The notes: generated from the letters alone by a model not told the origin. DNA of 7,042 nucleotides from Methanobacteriota archaeon (GCA_023434825.1 JAEYSH010000168.1:1-7042); one strand, 5' to 3'; numbered from the stretch's first letter, positions 1-5,958 are shown. Translations and numbers: made by a program.

Positions 1-65
1 ATATAATATCATATATAAAAATTTTCATATTACTTGAAAGTGAAATTTTTCACCATAAAATTTGA

Positions 66-77
66 TTACACTTGAAA
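66..77 (+). repeat. Origin recognition box F1
   Basis: Perfect ttacacttgaaa. It is followed by ttgatgtctcatggtcaaa (78-96), which resembles the sequence after F2 and F3, so the full Orc1/Cdc6 site is probably about 30 bp with this 12-mer as its core. Confidence 0.85.
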
Positions 78-91
78 TTGATGTCTCATGG

Positions 92-120
92 TCAAAATCA
101 AAATTTTCATTGATTTTTGA
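92..120. repeat. Imperfect inverted repeat between boxes F1 and F2
   Basis: The arms tcaaaatcaa (92-101) and ttgatttttga (110-120) are complementary apart from one extra T, around an AT-rich centre. It lies between two origin boxes. It could help strand opening or could be chance in AT-rich DNA; I see no protein-binding signature. Confidence 0.35.
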
Positions 121-124
121 TTTT

Positions 125-136
125 TTACACTTGCAA
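125..136 (+). repeat. Origin recognition box F2 (gcaa variant)
   Basis: ttacacttgcaa, one base different from F1. Box R3 (286-297) carries the same substitution on the opposite strand. The 3' extension (tgtatgtcttattgttgaaa) keeps the gtct and ttgaaa elements. Its start is 59 bases after that of F1. Confidence 0.8.
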
Positions 137-153
137 TGTATGTCTTATTGTTG

Positions 154-191
154 AAATAATAATAATTATTTTATTAAAATTATTATTTTTA
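154..191. other. A/T-only run, candidate duplex unwinding element
   Basis: Thirty-eight consecutive bases are A or T, lying between boxes F2 and F3. Within it aataataatt (158-167) and aattattatt (178-187) form a perfect 10-bp inverted repeat with a 10-base spacer. Pure A/T DNA flanked by initiator sites is the usual composition of an origin melting site. The role is inferred. Confidence 0.5.
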
Positions 192-200
192 CACTTGAAA
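189..200 (+). repeat. Origin recognition box F3
   Basis: Perfect ttacacttgaaa at the right end of the A/T run, 64 bases after F2. It is followed by ttgacctctctctttgaac, which aligns with the extensions of F1 and F2 (ttga, tctc and ttgaa elements). Confidence 0.85.
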
Positions 201-259
201 TTGACCTCTCTCTTTGAACATTTATATGGTTTAAAAACAATGATATAGACAGAGAAACA

Positions 260-271
260 TTTCAAGTGTTT
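260..271 (-). repeat. Origin recognition box R1 (two mismatches)
   Basis: Read on the minus strand this is aaacacttgaaa, which matches the core at 10 of 12 positions. It overlaps R2 by three bases, the two starting nine bases apart. On its downstream (minus) side the extension tgtttctctgtc retains a tctc element. Confidence 0.65.
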
Positions 272-280
272 CAAGTGTAA
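269..280 (-). repeat. Origin recognition box R2
   Basis: Perfect reverse complement of ttacacttgaaa. It is the central member of a tight cluster of three reverse boxes (260-297), in the opposite orientation to F1-F3. Confidence 0.85.
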
Positions 281-285
281 AATTA

Positions 286-297
286 TTGCAAGTGTAA
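286..297 (-). repeat. Origin recognition box R3 (gcaa variant)
   Basis: ttgcaagtgtaa, the exact reverse complement of the F2 variant. It starts 17 bases after R2 and lies just upstream of the likely orc1/cdc6 promoter, so occupancy could affect transcription of that gene. Confidence 0.8.
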
Positions 298-310
298 CAT
301 TGGTTTCTCA

Positions 311-319
311 ATTATAACT
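311..319 (+). promoter_or_regulatory. Possible TATA box of orc1/cdc6
   Basis: attataact lies about 55-60 bases before the start codon, which would place transcription start near 335-345 and give a leader of roughly 30 bases. It sits 13 bases after box R3. An alternative TATA-like tttatatgg (221-229) lies between the two box sets and would give a much longer leader. The choice is uncertain. Confidence 0.35.
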
Positions 320-362
320 ATGAAGTTTACCTGTATTTGTAGACTAATTTTAATATTGATGA

Positions 363-367
363 GTGAT
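363..367 (+). promoter_or_regulatory. Ribosome binding site of orc1/cdc6
   Basis: gtgat, matching part of the archaeal AGGAGGTGAT consensus, four bases before the ATG at 372. It supports that start. Confidence 0.5.
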
Positions 368-371
368 TTGA

Positions 372-1520
372 ATGAATATCTTTGAAGAACTTGGGGAAAA
401 AAACACTGTTTTCAAGTGTAAAAAATTTCTTGATCATCGGTTTTTACCTGATAAATTACCTCACAGGGAAGAACAGATACGATCTGTAGCTAAATACTGG
501 ATTGAAGCATTGAAGAATGTTACACCGCCAGATATAACTATTTACGGTAAAACCGGAACTGGTAAAACAGCAGTGGCAAAATTTGCAAAGAAGCAGTTGT
601 TACAGGTTGCAAAGGATAAAAATATTAATGTACGTGTAGAATATGTTAGATGCACAGATTACACGACAGAATACCAGGTTATTGCTCATCTATGCCAGCA
701 AATGGGGCAAAATGTTCCTTACAGAGGCTGGACCAAGGCTGAAGTTATTCACTCTTTTAGAAATCTTTTTAAAAAGGATGTTTTTGGAAAAGATCTTATT
801 TTGATAGCTCTTCTTGACGAAATTGATATATTGCTTAAAAACGACGGTGATGGTCTATTATATACTTTAACAAGGACAGATAATGTTGCCATTGCATCTA
901 TAAGTAACTATGTCGAATTCAAAAAATTCATCAAACCTCGTGTTAAAAGTAGTTTAAGGGACCGAGAAATTGTTTTCCCACCATACAATGCTCAACAGCT
1001 CATTGATATATTAAAAGAAAGGTCTGAATTGTCATTCCGTGAAAATGTTTTAAATGATGATGTAATCCCACTTTGTGCAGCCATGGCGGCAAAAGAAGAG
1101 GGAGACGCGAGATATGCACTGGACCTATTAAGAACTTCAGGCGAACTGGCAGATGAAAAAGGTTCTGAAATTGTCCATGAGGACTATGTGAGGGAAGCTA
1201 AGGACCATATTGAGCACAATAAAGTTACAGATATTATAATGACTTTACCAAGCCAGCAGCAGAAAGTTTTAGAGTCTCTACTTTATTTAACCAAACGAAA
1301 AGAAGAAATAACATCAGGAAGGCTTTATGAAGTGTATAAAGAAGTTTCTAAAGGTGATTCTGTTTCCTACAGGAGAATATTTGACTTTATAAATGAGCTT
1401 GAGATGTTAGGCCTAATTTCAACTAAAACTATCTCCAGGGGCAGAGGAAAAGGTCGAACTAATATTATAGATCTCCAATGTGAACTTAATTTACTTGAAG
1501 ATGCAATGTGGAGTGCTTAA
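372..1520 (+). CDS. cdc6: Orc1/Cdc6 family replication initiator, AAA+ ATPase
   Basis: This is the archaeal replication initiator. It binds origin recognition boxes as an AAA+ ATPase and recruits the MCM helicase. The 382-residue length is normal for the family. Visible in order are Walker A GKTGTGKT (59-66), Walker B LLDEID (147-152), sensor 1 ending in N179 (IASISN), a KPRVKSSL segment (188-195) where family members carry the arginine finger, and sensor 2 GDARYALDLLR (244-254). A C-terminal winged helix spans about 285-382, with a basic wing SRGRGKGR (355-362) suited to DNA contact. The ATG at 372 is preceded by gtgat and gives the expected N-terminus. The gene lies immediately beside the repeat cluster it should bind, and one perfect box (410-421) lies in codons 13-17, which hints at self-regulation. 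Adjacency to the boxes suggests the Orc1-1 type. The gene converges with pyrB. Confidence 0.95.
   Translation: MNIFEELGEKNTVFKCKKFLDHRFLPDKLPHREEQIRSVAKYWIEALKNVTPPDITIYGKTGTGKTAVAKFAKKQLLQVAKDKNINVRVEYVRCTDYTTEYQVIAHLCQQMGQNVPYRGWTKAEVIHSFRNLFKKDVFGKDLILIALLDEIDILLKNDGDGLLYTLTRTDNVAIASISNYVEFKKFIKPRVKSSLRDREIVFPPYNAQQLIDILKERSELSFRENVLNDDVIPLCAAMAAKEEGDARYALDLLRTSGELADEKGSEIVHEDYVREAKDHIEHNKVTDIIMTLPSQQQKVLESLLYLTKRKEEITSGRLYEVYKEVSKGDSVSYRRIFDFINELEMLGLISTKTISRGRGKGRTNIIDLQCELNLLEDAMWSA
410..421 (-). repeat. Origin recognition box R4 inside the orc1/cdc6 coding sequence
   Basis: A perfect reverse complement of ttacacttgaaa covering the end of codon 13 to the middle of codon 17 of orc1/cdc6 (residues V-F-K-C-K). 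It lies 113 bases beyond the last upstream box and is the only perfect copy I found outside the intergenic origin. Confidence 0.7.
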
Positions 1521-1530
1521 TTCCACAAAA

Positions 1531-1550
1531 ACTTATTTTTAATTATTTAT
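1531..1550 (+). terminator. T-rich tract after orc1/cdc6
   Basis: Beginning about ten bases after the stop codon, this tract is T-rich on the plus strand, with ttattttt followed by further T runs and no strong hairpin. Archaeal RNA polymerase can terminate at T-rich tracts alone. The hairpin at 1606-1636 followed by ctttattttatt is a second possible stop point. Confidence 0.4.
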
Positions 1551-1587
1551 TACAGTTAATTTTCTTTAAAATCAGTTATTTAATTCA

Positions 1588-1636
1588 ATAAAAAAATAAA
1601 AAGCTTTATGAGTGCTATTTTAACAATTACTCATAA
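1588..1636 (-). terminator. Hairpin plus T tract terminating pyrB
   Basis: ttatgagt (1606-1613) and actcataa (1629-1636) form a perfect 8-bp stem with a 15-base loop, two bases beyond the pyrB stop codon. Read on the minus strand, the hairpin is followed by runs of five and seven T residues separated by a single A (1602-1590). This resembles a factor-independent terminator. On the plus strand the same hairpin is followed by ctttattttatt, so it may act in both directions between the convergent genes. Confidence 0.55.
1600..1636 (-). repeat. Degenerate tandem copy of the 3' end of pyrB
   Basis: Positions 1600-1636 align with 1649-1687, the last coding segment of pyrB, at 32 of 39 columns (five mismatches, two single-base gaps). 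The two start 49 bases apart. On the minus strand the real copy reads GVPVRMALLKA, while the outer copy still shows a V-I-V-K-I-A-L pattern before losing the frame. This looks like a decayed short tandem duplication that now forms the terminator hairpin. Confidence 0.6.
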
Positions 1637-1638
1637 CT

Positions 1639-2553
1639 TTATTTTATTAAAGCTTTTAAGAGTGCCATTCTAACAGGTACTCCATAAAAAGCCTGTTCAA
1701 AGTATTTACCGTATGGAGTATTATCTACATCATGTGTTATTTCTCCAACTCTGGGTAAAGGGTGCATTACTATTGCTTCACTGCCTTCTAAGAGTTTTGA
1801 GTTGATGGTATATGCTCCTTTAATTTTAGAATATTCTGCAGGGTCTGGAAATCTCTCTTTTTGAATTCTAGTTACATAAAGTACATCGGTTTTTTTTAGG
1901 ACTTCATTAACATTCTCTGTTTCATGTACTTCAACTCCACTTTTTCCAAGGTCATGGAGTATTTCCCGCGGCATTTTAAGTTCTTTTGGAGATACAAAAC
2001 TTACTTCAACGTCAAAAAGGGCCAGGGCATGTGCAAGTGAGTGGACGGTCCTTCCATATTTAAGATCACCAAGTAAAGAAATGTGTAAACCGTCTATTTT
2101 CCCAAGAATTCTTTTCATGGTGTAGAGATCAAGTAAAGTCTGGGTAGGGTGCTGTCCTGCACCGTCTCCAGCATTTATCACTGGAACATCTACTATATTG
2201 GCCACATATCGAGCAGTTCCTTCCATATTATGCCTTATAACAAGAGCATCAGAATATTCTCCTACTATTCTAACGGTGTCGTTTAGGTTTTCTCCTTTAG
2301 TAGCGGAGCTTGTTCCAGCCTCTGCAAATCCAATGGTACTTCCAGCAAGCCTTTTCATGGCAGCTTCAAAAGATAATCGTGTTCTGGTTGATGGTTCGTA
2401 AAAGAGCATTCCTAAAAGCTTACTGGATAAAATATTAGATGTTTTCTCTCCCCTAGCAATTGGTTCCATCTCTTTTGCAATTTTAAGAATATGCTCTATG
2501 TCATTTTTATCAAAATCTCTTATTGAAATAATATCTGTTTGATTGAAGCCCAT
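1639..2553 (-). CDS. pyrB: Aspartate carbamoyltransferase catalytic subunit
   Basis: It catalyses the second step of de novo pyrimidine synthesis, carbamoyl phosphate plus L-aspartate to N-carbamoyl-L-aspartate, in the cytosol. From the ATG at 2553 it has 304 residues, typical for the family. Visible are the carbamoyl-phosphate loop STRTR (55-59), the mobile loop SSATKGENLND (82-92) with its serine and lysine, HPTQTLLD (135-142), LLGDLKYGRTVHS (160-172), the aspartate-binding TRIQKERF (228-235) and HPLPR (264-268), so the active site looks complete. A GTG at 2559 would add two residues, but ggtg (2562-2559) fits better as a ribosome binding site five bases before the ATG. No regulatory subunit gene (pyrI) is beside it; archaeal enzymes often pair with PyrI encoded elsewhere. 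A degenerate copy of its 3' end lies just past the stop. Confidence 0.96.
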   Translation of the reverse strand: MGFNQTDIISIRDFDKNDIEHILKIAKEMEPIARGEKTSNILSSKLLGMLFYEPSTRTRLSFEAAMKRLAGSTIGFAEAGTSSATKGENLNDTVRIVGEYSDALVIRHNMEGTARYVANIVDVPVINAGDGAGQHPTQTLLDLYTMKRILGKIDGLHISLLGDLKYGRTVHSLAHALALFDVEVSFVSPKELKMPREILHDLGKSGVEVHETENVNEVLKKTDVLYVTRIQKERFPDPAEYSKIKGAYTINSKLLEGSEAIVMHPLPRVGEITHDVDNTPYGKYFEQAFYGVPVRMALLKALIK

Positions 2554-2558
2554 AAACA

Positions 2559-2562
2559 CACC
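2559..2562 (-). promoter_or_regulatory. Ribosome binding site of pyrB, deciding the start
   Basis: On the minus strand ggtg lies five bases before the ATG at 2553. It overlaps the alternative GTG start at 2559, which has no binding site of its own. This favours the ATG. Confidence 0.5.
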
Positions 2563-2600
2563 ATTGAATTTATTTAAAGTGATTCCTTTTATTTATTTAA

Positions 2601-2608
2601 ATTTATAA
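2601..2608 (-). promoter_or_regulatory. Probable TATA box of pyrB
   Basis: Minus-strand ttataaat, about 50 bases before the ATG at 2553, predicts transcription start near 2578 and a leader of about 25 bases. It lies in the 124-base gap after the methyltransferase gene, which suggests pyrB is transcribed separately from it. Confidence 0.5.
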
Positions 2609-2677
2609 TATGAATAGTTAAACCACTTAATTAACCTTGAAATATTTGCTTTCTAAATTAATTATGCATATTCATTA

Positions 2678-3406
2678 TTATAAATTTCTGGCGAAAGTCA
2701 GATATCCGGTATGTCCTGCACCTCTTGTTTTTGGCCGGGTACCTTTATTTTTAACTTCAATTTCACGAAGGATACATTCAACGGTAGTTAAATCGGAAAA
2801 TTCGAATTTTTTAAGCACTCTATGAAGTATTTGAACCTGTTCAATGTAAGGAGTATAAGTTGCGATAAAACCTCCAGTTTTTAGGGATTCTTTAGCACTT
2901 TCGGCGACATCCCATGGTTTTGGAAGGTCTAAAAATACAATATCGACATCTTCTTCTTCAATTCCTTCAGTGATATCTTTACATTTAACCTGAACATTAG
3001 AAAGCCCAAATTTTTCTACATTTCGCGCTGCTATTTCGCTGAAATCTTCTCTTATTTCATATGAATGAACTTCACCTTTATCTCCCACAATATTTCCAAA
3101 ATGAAGTGCTGTGGCGCCGGCGCCGGTTCCAGCATCAACCACTTTATCGCCAGATCCCATTCCAGTGTAAGCGGTGATAATTCCAATATCTTTAGGTAAG
3201 ATAATTGAGCATTTTCTTTCCATTAAATCTATATAATCATTTATATTAGCTTTTAAAACCTTGAAATCATGTCCTAAATGGCTTTTAAGTACATCACCGG
3301 GCTTACCATTTTTCATGTCTTCTTCTGTTATGAAACCGTAATTAGTGTGAAATTCTTCTTCTCTGGCGACATATTTCCTGCCTTTCTCGTCCATTATAAT
3401 GCGCAA
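2678..3406 (-). CDS. trmI: tRNA (adenine-N1)-methyltransferase, TrmI/GCD14 family
   Basis: It probably transfers a methyl group from S-adenosylmethionine to N1 of adenine 57/58 in the tRNA T-loop, as archaeal TrmI enzymes do. From the TTG at 3406 it has 242 residues. Visible are LPKDIG (70-75), the SAM-binding glycine loop DAGTGAGATAL (91-101), the acidic residue E117 after strand 2, the family motif DLPKPW (160-165) with the catalytic-position aspartate, and the C-terminal RPKTRGAGHTGYL (224-236). The open frame reaches a GTG at 3415, but the only ribosome binding site (ggagtg, 3418-3413) overlaps that codon and sits six bases before the TTG. An ATG at 3394 is a third, shorter option. Older annotations sometimes label this family as L-isoaspartate methyltransferase; the C-terminal motif argues for TrmI. 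The exact target adenine is inferred from the family. Confidence 0.88.
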   Translation of the reverse strand: MRIIMDEKGRKYVAREEEFHTNYGFITEEDMKNGKPGDVLKSHLGHDFKVLKANINDYIDLMERKCSIILPKDIGIITAYTGMGSGDKVVDAGTGAGATALHFGNIVGDKGEVHSYEIREDFSEIAARNVEKFGLSNVQVKCKDITEGIEEEDVDIVFLDLPKPWDVAESAKESLKTGGFIATYTPYIEQVQILHRVLKKFEFSDLTTVECILREIEVKNKGTRPKTRGAGHTGYLTFARNL

Positions 3407-3412
3407 TATTTC

Positions 3413-3418
3413 CACTCC
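3413..3418 (-). promoter_or_regulatory. Ribosome binding site deciding the trmI start
   Basis: Minus-strand ggagtg is preceded by a further ga. It overlaps the GTG at 3415, so that codon cannot use it, and lies six bases before the TTG at 3406. No other site is visible upstream. Confidence 0.5.
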
Positions 3419-3449
3419 TCTAATAATTTTTAATCATGAATTTAATTTA

Positions 3450-3458
3450 AACATATAA
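3450..3458 (-). promoter_or_regulatory. Probable TATA box of trmI
   Basis: Minus-strand ttatatgtt, preceded by purine-rich agagga in the position of a TFB-recognition element. It predicts transcription start near 3428-3432, a little upstream of the ribosome binding site. The 173-base gap from hef also contains a weak hairpin (tcact/agtga, 3511-3533). Confidence 0.45.
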
Positions 3459-3579
3459 TCCTCTAAACTTTCTTAAATTGCTTGCAGTTCATCTACATTT
3501 AGTTAATTAATCACTATAAATTTTAATCAGTGAAGTTTGAGGAATTTTCATTTTTATCGAAATTCAATTATTTTAAGAT

Positions 3580-5847
3580 TTATTTACTGTTTTCATCCAT
3601 TTCAGTTAGCTTTTTGGTCTTTATAACTTTAATTTCTCCAAAACCAGAAGTAACCACTTCTCTAATTTTCTGTGCTATTTTATTTCCAATCCCTTCAATC
3701 TTTTTTAGCTCACTTTCTGAAGCATTTACAACTCCTTCAACTGATTTAAATTCTTCAAGAAGCTTTTTAGCAGTTACAGGCCCAATATTTGGCAATGATT
3801 CCACAATGTAGAGCTGCTGTTCATATAGAGTAAGTGGTTTTTTCTCTGTACGAATCTGAATATCAGAACGCTCCTGGAGCTGTTCTCTTATAGCAATTCT
3901 TGTTATCATTGCTGCTGTATCTTCTTCAGACCTTGTTGGAATTATTGGAATATTAAAATCTACAGCAAGTGAAGCCAGGGCACCCCGAATAGCATTGGGA
4001 TGAATTAATGAAGAATAAAGGTCTTCTCCTTCTAATATTATGATCGGATTTCTAAAGTTTTCTGCAAGTTCTTTAGCCTGTTTATAGAGCCTTTTATCGA
4101 TAATTGAGCTGATAAAATCTTTTGTAGTTTTTCTTTCAATTCCTACAGAATTACTTACCTGGTAATCTGCAACAGCAAGGCTTTGAACTTTAATGTCGTT
4201 GTTTAATTTATCCAGTTCCCTTAAAACCCGGGAATTACCTTCCCTGGAATCAGCATAAATTAGGGGTCTAATTTCTTCGGCAGTTTCGCCTTCTCTTGGA
4301 ATGACTTTAACAATTTCTTTAGGCGCAATATTTCTTTTAACCCTCTTTGAGAGCTGTTTTTTCATGCTGCGTTCTTTGTTGATGCTTGCCCAGTAATAAG
4401 CTTCATCACGTGTTCCTTTGGTGATTAAAATATACATTCGGCCCTGTGATTTCCTCCCTGTCCTTCCCCGGCGCTGTATCATTCTGATTTCTGATGGAAC
4501 TGGTTCATAGAGAATTACAAGGTCCACCGAAGGGATATCAATACCTTCTTCAGCCACGCTTGTGGAGATTAAAACATCGTAAGTACCATTTTTAAAGGCT
4601 TTAATTACTTCTTTTTGTTTTTTCTGGGTTAATCCTTTAGTTCCTTCTTTTGAGGCCTGCCCGAAGAACCTTATGGCATTTATATCATTTTCAAGGCACT
4701 CTTCGTAAATTCTATCAACGGTATCTCTAAACTGGGTAAATACAATTATCCTGGAGCCTTTATTATCTTTAAGTTCCTTTTTGAGAATACCCGCTAATTT
4801 TGCAAGTTTAGGGTGTTCAACTTCATGATCGTGAGCTATTTTAGTAAGGCTGATTGCTTTTTTAAAGTTTTCATCCATTAAAAGACTTTTAGCTGCTTTT
4901 GTCTTTTTTTTGCGCAGCCTTTCAAAGTATTTGTTTAAAGTACGTATTCCCTGGGTTTCAAGGAGCTCCAGGGCGTGCATTGCATTAATAACGGCTGTAA
5001 GTGTGGATACAGCAATATAACATTTTTTTGGTGGATTACTACTTCTGGCTATTCTGTTTTGAGCGGCGCCCTTGGCCTTTAAAACATCTTTTTTGTTCAT
5101 GTTAACGGTTTTTATTACACCGACTCTTTTTAGAGTTTCAAACCGGGCCTTTAGTGTAGCTTCAATGTATGATTTAATCTCTTTAAGCTCTTCATTGAGC
5201 TCGAGCTTGATCCATTTAACTTCAACAGGGTTAAAATAAGGGACTACATCAGCGTCTTCTTCGCTTTTAATGATAACGTCGTTTATAAATAAATTGTCGC
5301 ACACTTCGTTAATTTTTTCTTCACCAGAGCCTGGAGAAGCTGTAAGCCCTAATATAAGTGGATTATCACTTTCCTGCTGGTATTTTGAAGCTAAATAAAC
5401 ATAAGAATAAGATCCCACTCCTCTGTGGCATTCGTCAAAAACAATGAGTGAAACATCCTTTAAACTGTATCTTGAGGATATTAAGTCTGATTCGATGGTC
5501 TGGGGAGTTGCGCAAATGATTTGATATTCATCCCATCTTTTAGCTCTTTCTTCTGGTTTAATATCACCAGTTAGGGATGTTACAGAAGTGGCCATGAATT
5601 CTCTAAAGCTTTCTTCGTGTTGAACCACCAGGGGTTTACTTGGCGCTAAAATCAGGACTTTAGAATTCTCGTGTTTTTTGATCCTTTCTGCTGCTACTAA
5701 AACGGCTACTATTGTTTTTCCAAGTGCAGTAGGCGCTACTATCATGGTGTTTCCACTTTTGAGCACGTCTGCAGCTAAAATTTGCTGGTAAAGCCGTGAT
5801 TCAATTTTTTGATCCTTGATTAGAGGCTGTTTAATCCACTTTTCCAT
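3580..5847 (-). CDS. hef: Hef helicase-nuclease (FANCM/XPF family)
   Basis: Archaeal Hef recognises stalled forks and other branched DNA, unwinds it with an SF2 helicase and cuts it with an XPF-type nuclease. At 755 residues it is full length. Visible are motif I APTALGKT (38-45), motif II DECH (138-141), motif III TASPGSG (169-175), a charged insertion domain (about 210-345), VFTQF (369-373), STSVAEEGIDIP (428-439) and motif VI QRRGRTGR (458-465). Next comes the nuclease with YADSRE (531-536), D561, ERK (571-573) and D577, matching the GDXnERKX3D signature except that the leading glycine is alanine. Two helix-hairpin-helix motifs follow (LPNIGPVTAKKLL, 685-697; IEGIGNKIAQKI, 717-728). Both activities look intact. 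A TATA box 25 bases before the ATG and no ribosome binding site suggest a leaderless mRNA. The gene is divergent from the McrB-like gene. Confidence 0.96.
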   Translation of the reverse strand: MEKWIKQPLIKDQKIESRLYQQILAADVLKSGNTMIVAPTALGKTIVAVLVAAERIKKHENSKVLILAPSKPLVVQHEESFREFMATSVTSLTGDIKPEERAKRWDEYQIICATPQTIESDLISSRYSLKDVSLIVFDECHRGVGSYSYVYLASKYQQESDNPLILGLTASPGSGEEKINEVCDNLFINDVIIKSEEDADVVPYFNPVEVKWIKLELNEELKEIKSYIEATLKARFETLKRVGVIKTVNMNKKDVLKAKGAAQNRIARSSNPPKKCYIAVSTLTAVINAMHALELLETQGIRTLNKYFERLRKKKTKAAKSLLMDENFKKAISLTKIAHDHEVEHPKLAKLAGILKKELKDNKGSRIIVFTQFRDTVDRIYEECLENDINAIRFFGQASKEGTKGLTQKKQKEVIKAFKNGTYDVLISTSVAEEGIDIPSVDLVILYEPVPSEIRMIQRRGRTGRKSQGRMYILITKGTRDEAYYWASINKERSMKKQLSKRVKRNIAPKEIVKVIPREGETAEEIRPLIYADSREGNSRVLRELDKLNNDIKVQSLAVADYQVSNSVGIERKTTKDFISSIIDKRLYKQAKELAENFRNPIIILEGEDLYSSLIHPNAIRGALASLAVDFNIPIIPTRSEEDTAAMITRIAIREQLQERSDIQIRTEKKPLTLYEQQLYIVESLPNIGPVTAKKLLEEFKSVEGVVNASESELKKIEGIGNKIAQKIREVVTSGFGEIKVIKTKKLTEMDENSK

Positions 5848-5869
5848 GTGGATATATTGGACATGATAG

Positions 5870-5877
5870 TATAAAAA
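5870..5877 (-). promoter_or_regulatory. TATA box of hef, implying a leaderless transcript
   Basis: Minus-strand tttttata is centred about 26 bases before the hef ATG (5847), so transcription would start at or within a few bases of the start codon. No GGTGA-like sequence occurs between them. Confidence 0.5.
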
Positions 5878-5949
5878 GAATAAATTTATTCTTAATTTTC
5901 ATTTAAATTTTTTTTATTACAAAAAATTGCGTGAAAAATTAATAATAAA

Positions 5950-5958
5950 TAAATATTT
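5950..5958 (+). promoter_or_regulatory. Possible TATA box of the McrB-like gene
   Basis: taaatattt, about 55 bases before the ATG at 6008, would give transcription start near 5980. The surrounding 160-base divergent region is so AT-rich that other placements, such as attataatt at 5975-5983, are possible. Confidence 0.3.

Larger units (their letters stand above)
1..371. other. oriC: Chromosomal replication origin (oriC) upstream of orc1/cdc6
   Basis: This 371-base stretch contains no credible gene. It is dominated by copies of the 12-mer ttacacttgaaa: three face forward (starting at 66, 125 and 189) and three face backward (ending at 271, 280 and 297), so the two sets point at each other. Archaeal Orc1/Cdc6 proteins bind such origin recognition boxes (ORBs), and archaeal origins commonly sit just upstream of the initiator gene, as here. 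A 38-base pure A/T run (154-191) and an AT-rich segment around 201-259 between the two sets are candidate unwinding sites. The left edge (1-60) is AT-rich, with a degenerate box half (acttgaaa, 32-39) and a short inverted repeat (gtgaaa/tttcac, 40-53). It may also hold the promoter of a leftward gene outside the window. Origin function is inferred from the repeats and the neighbour. Confidence 0.88.

Noticed and set aside
66..297. CRISPR-like array
   Set aside because: The repeats are only 12 bases, occur in both orientations and have uneven spacing, which fits initiator binding sites and not a CRISPR.
359..385. Eight-codon mini-frame (MSDLNEYL) overlapping the orc1/cdc6 start
   Set aside because: A possible leader peptide was considered, but it lacks a separate ribosome binding site, and its first bases are better explained as the site for the ATG at 372.
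1490..1499. ttacttgaag near the end of orc1/cdc6 as another origin box
   Set aside because: It matches only a short part of the core and falls in ordinary coding sequence (N-L-L-E-D); chance is sufficient.
2198..2401. 67-codon plus-strand open frame
   Set aside because: It is antisense to the middle of pyrB, whose conserved motifs occupy this DNA; it has no ribosome binding site and no recognisable product.
2637..2825. 62-codon plus-strand open frame
   Set aside because: It lies antisense to the 3' end of trmI, and its apparent length follows from the coding structure of that gene.
3511..3533. Hairpin tcact/agtga downstream of hef as a terminator
   Set aside because: The stem is only 5 bp with a 13-base loop and has no following T run on the minus strand, so it is too weak to list as a terminator.
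3530..3811. 93-codon plus-strand open frame with hydrophobic stretches
   Set aside because: Most of it is antisense to the helix-hairpin-helix end of hef. The hydrophobic look comes from reading charged and AT-rich codons backwards.
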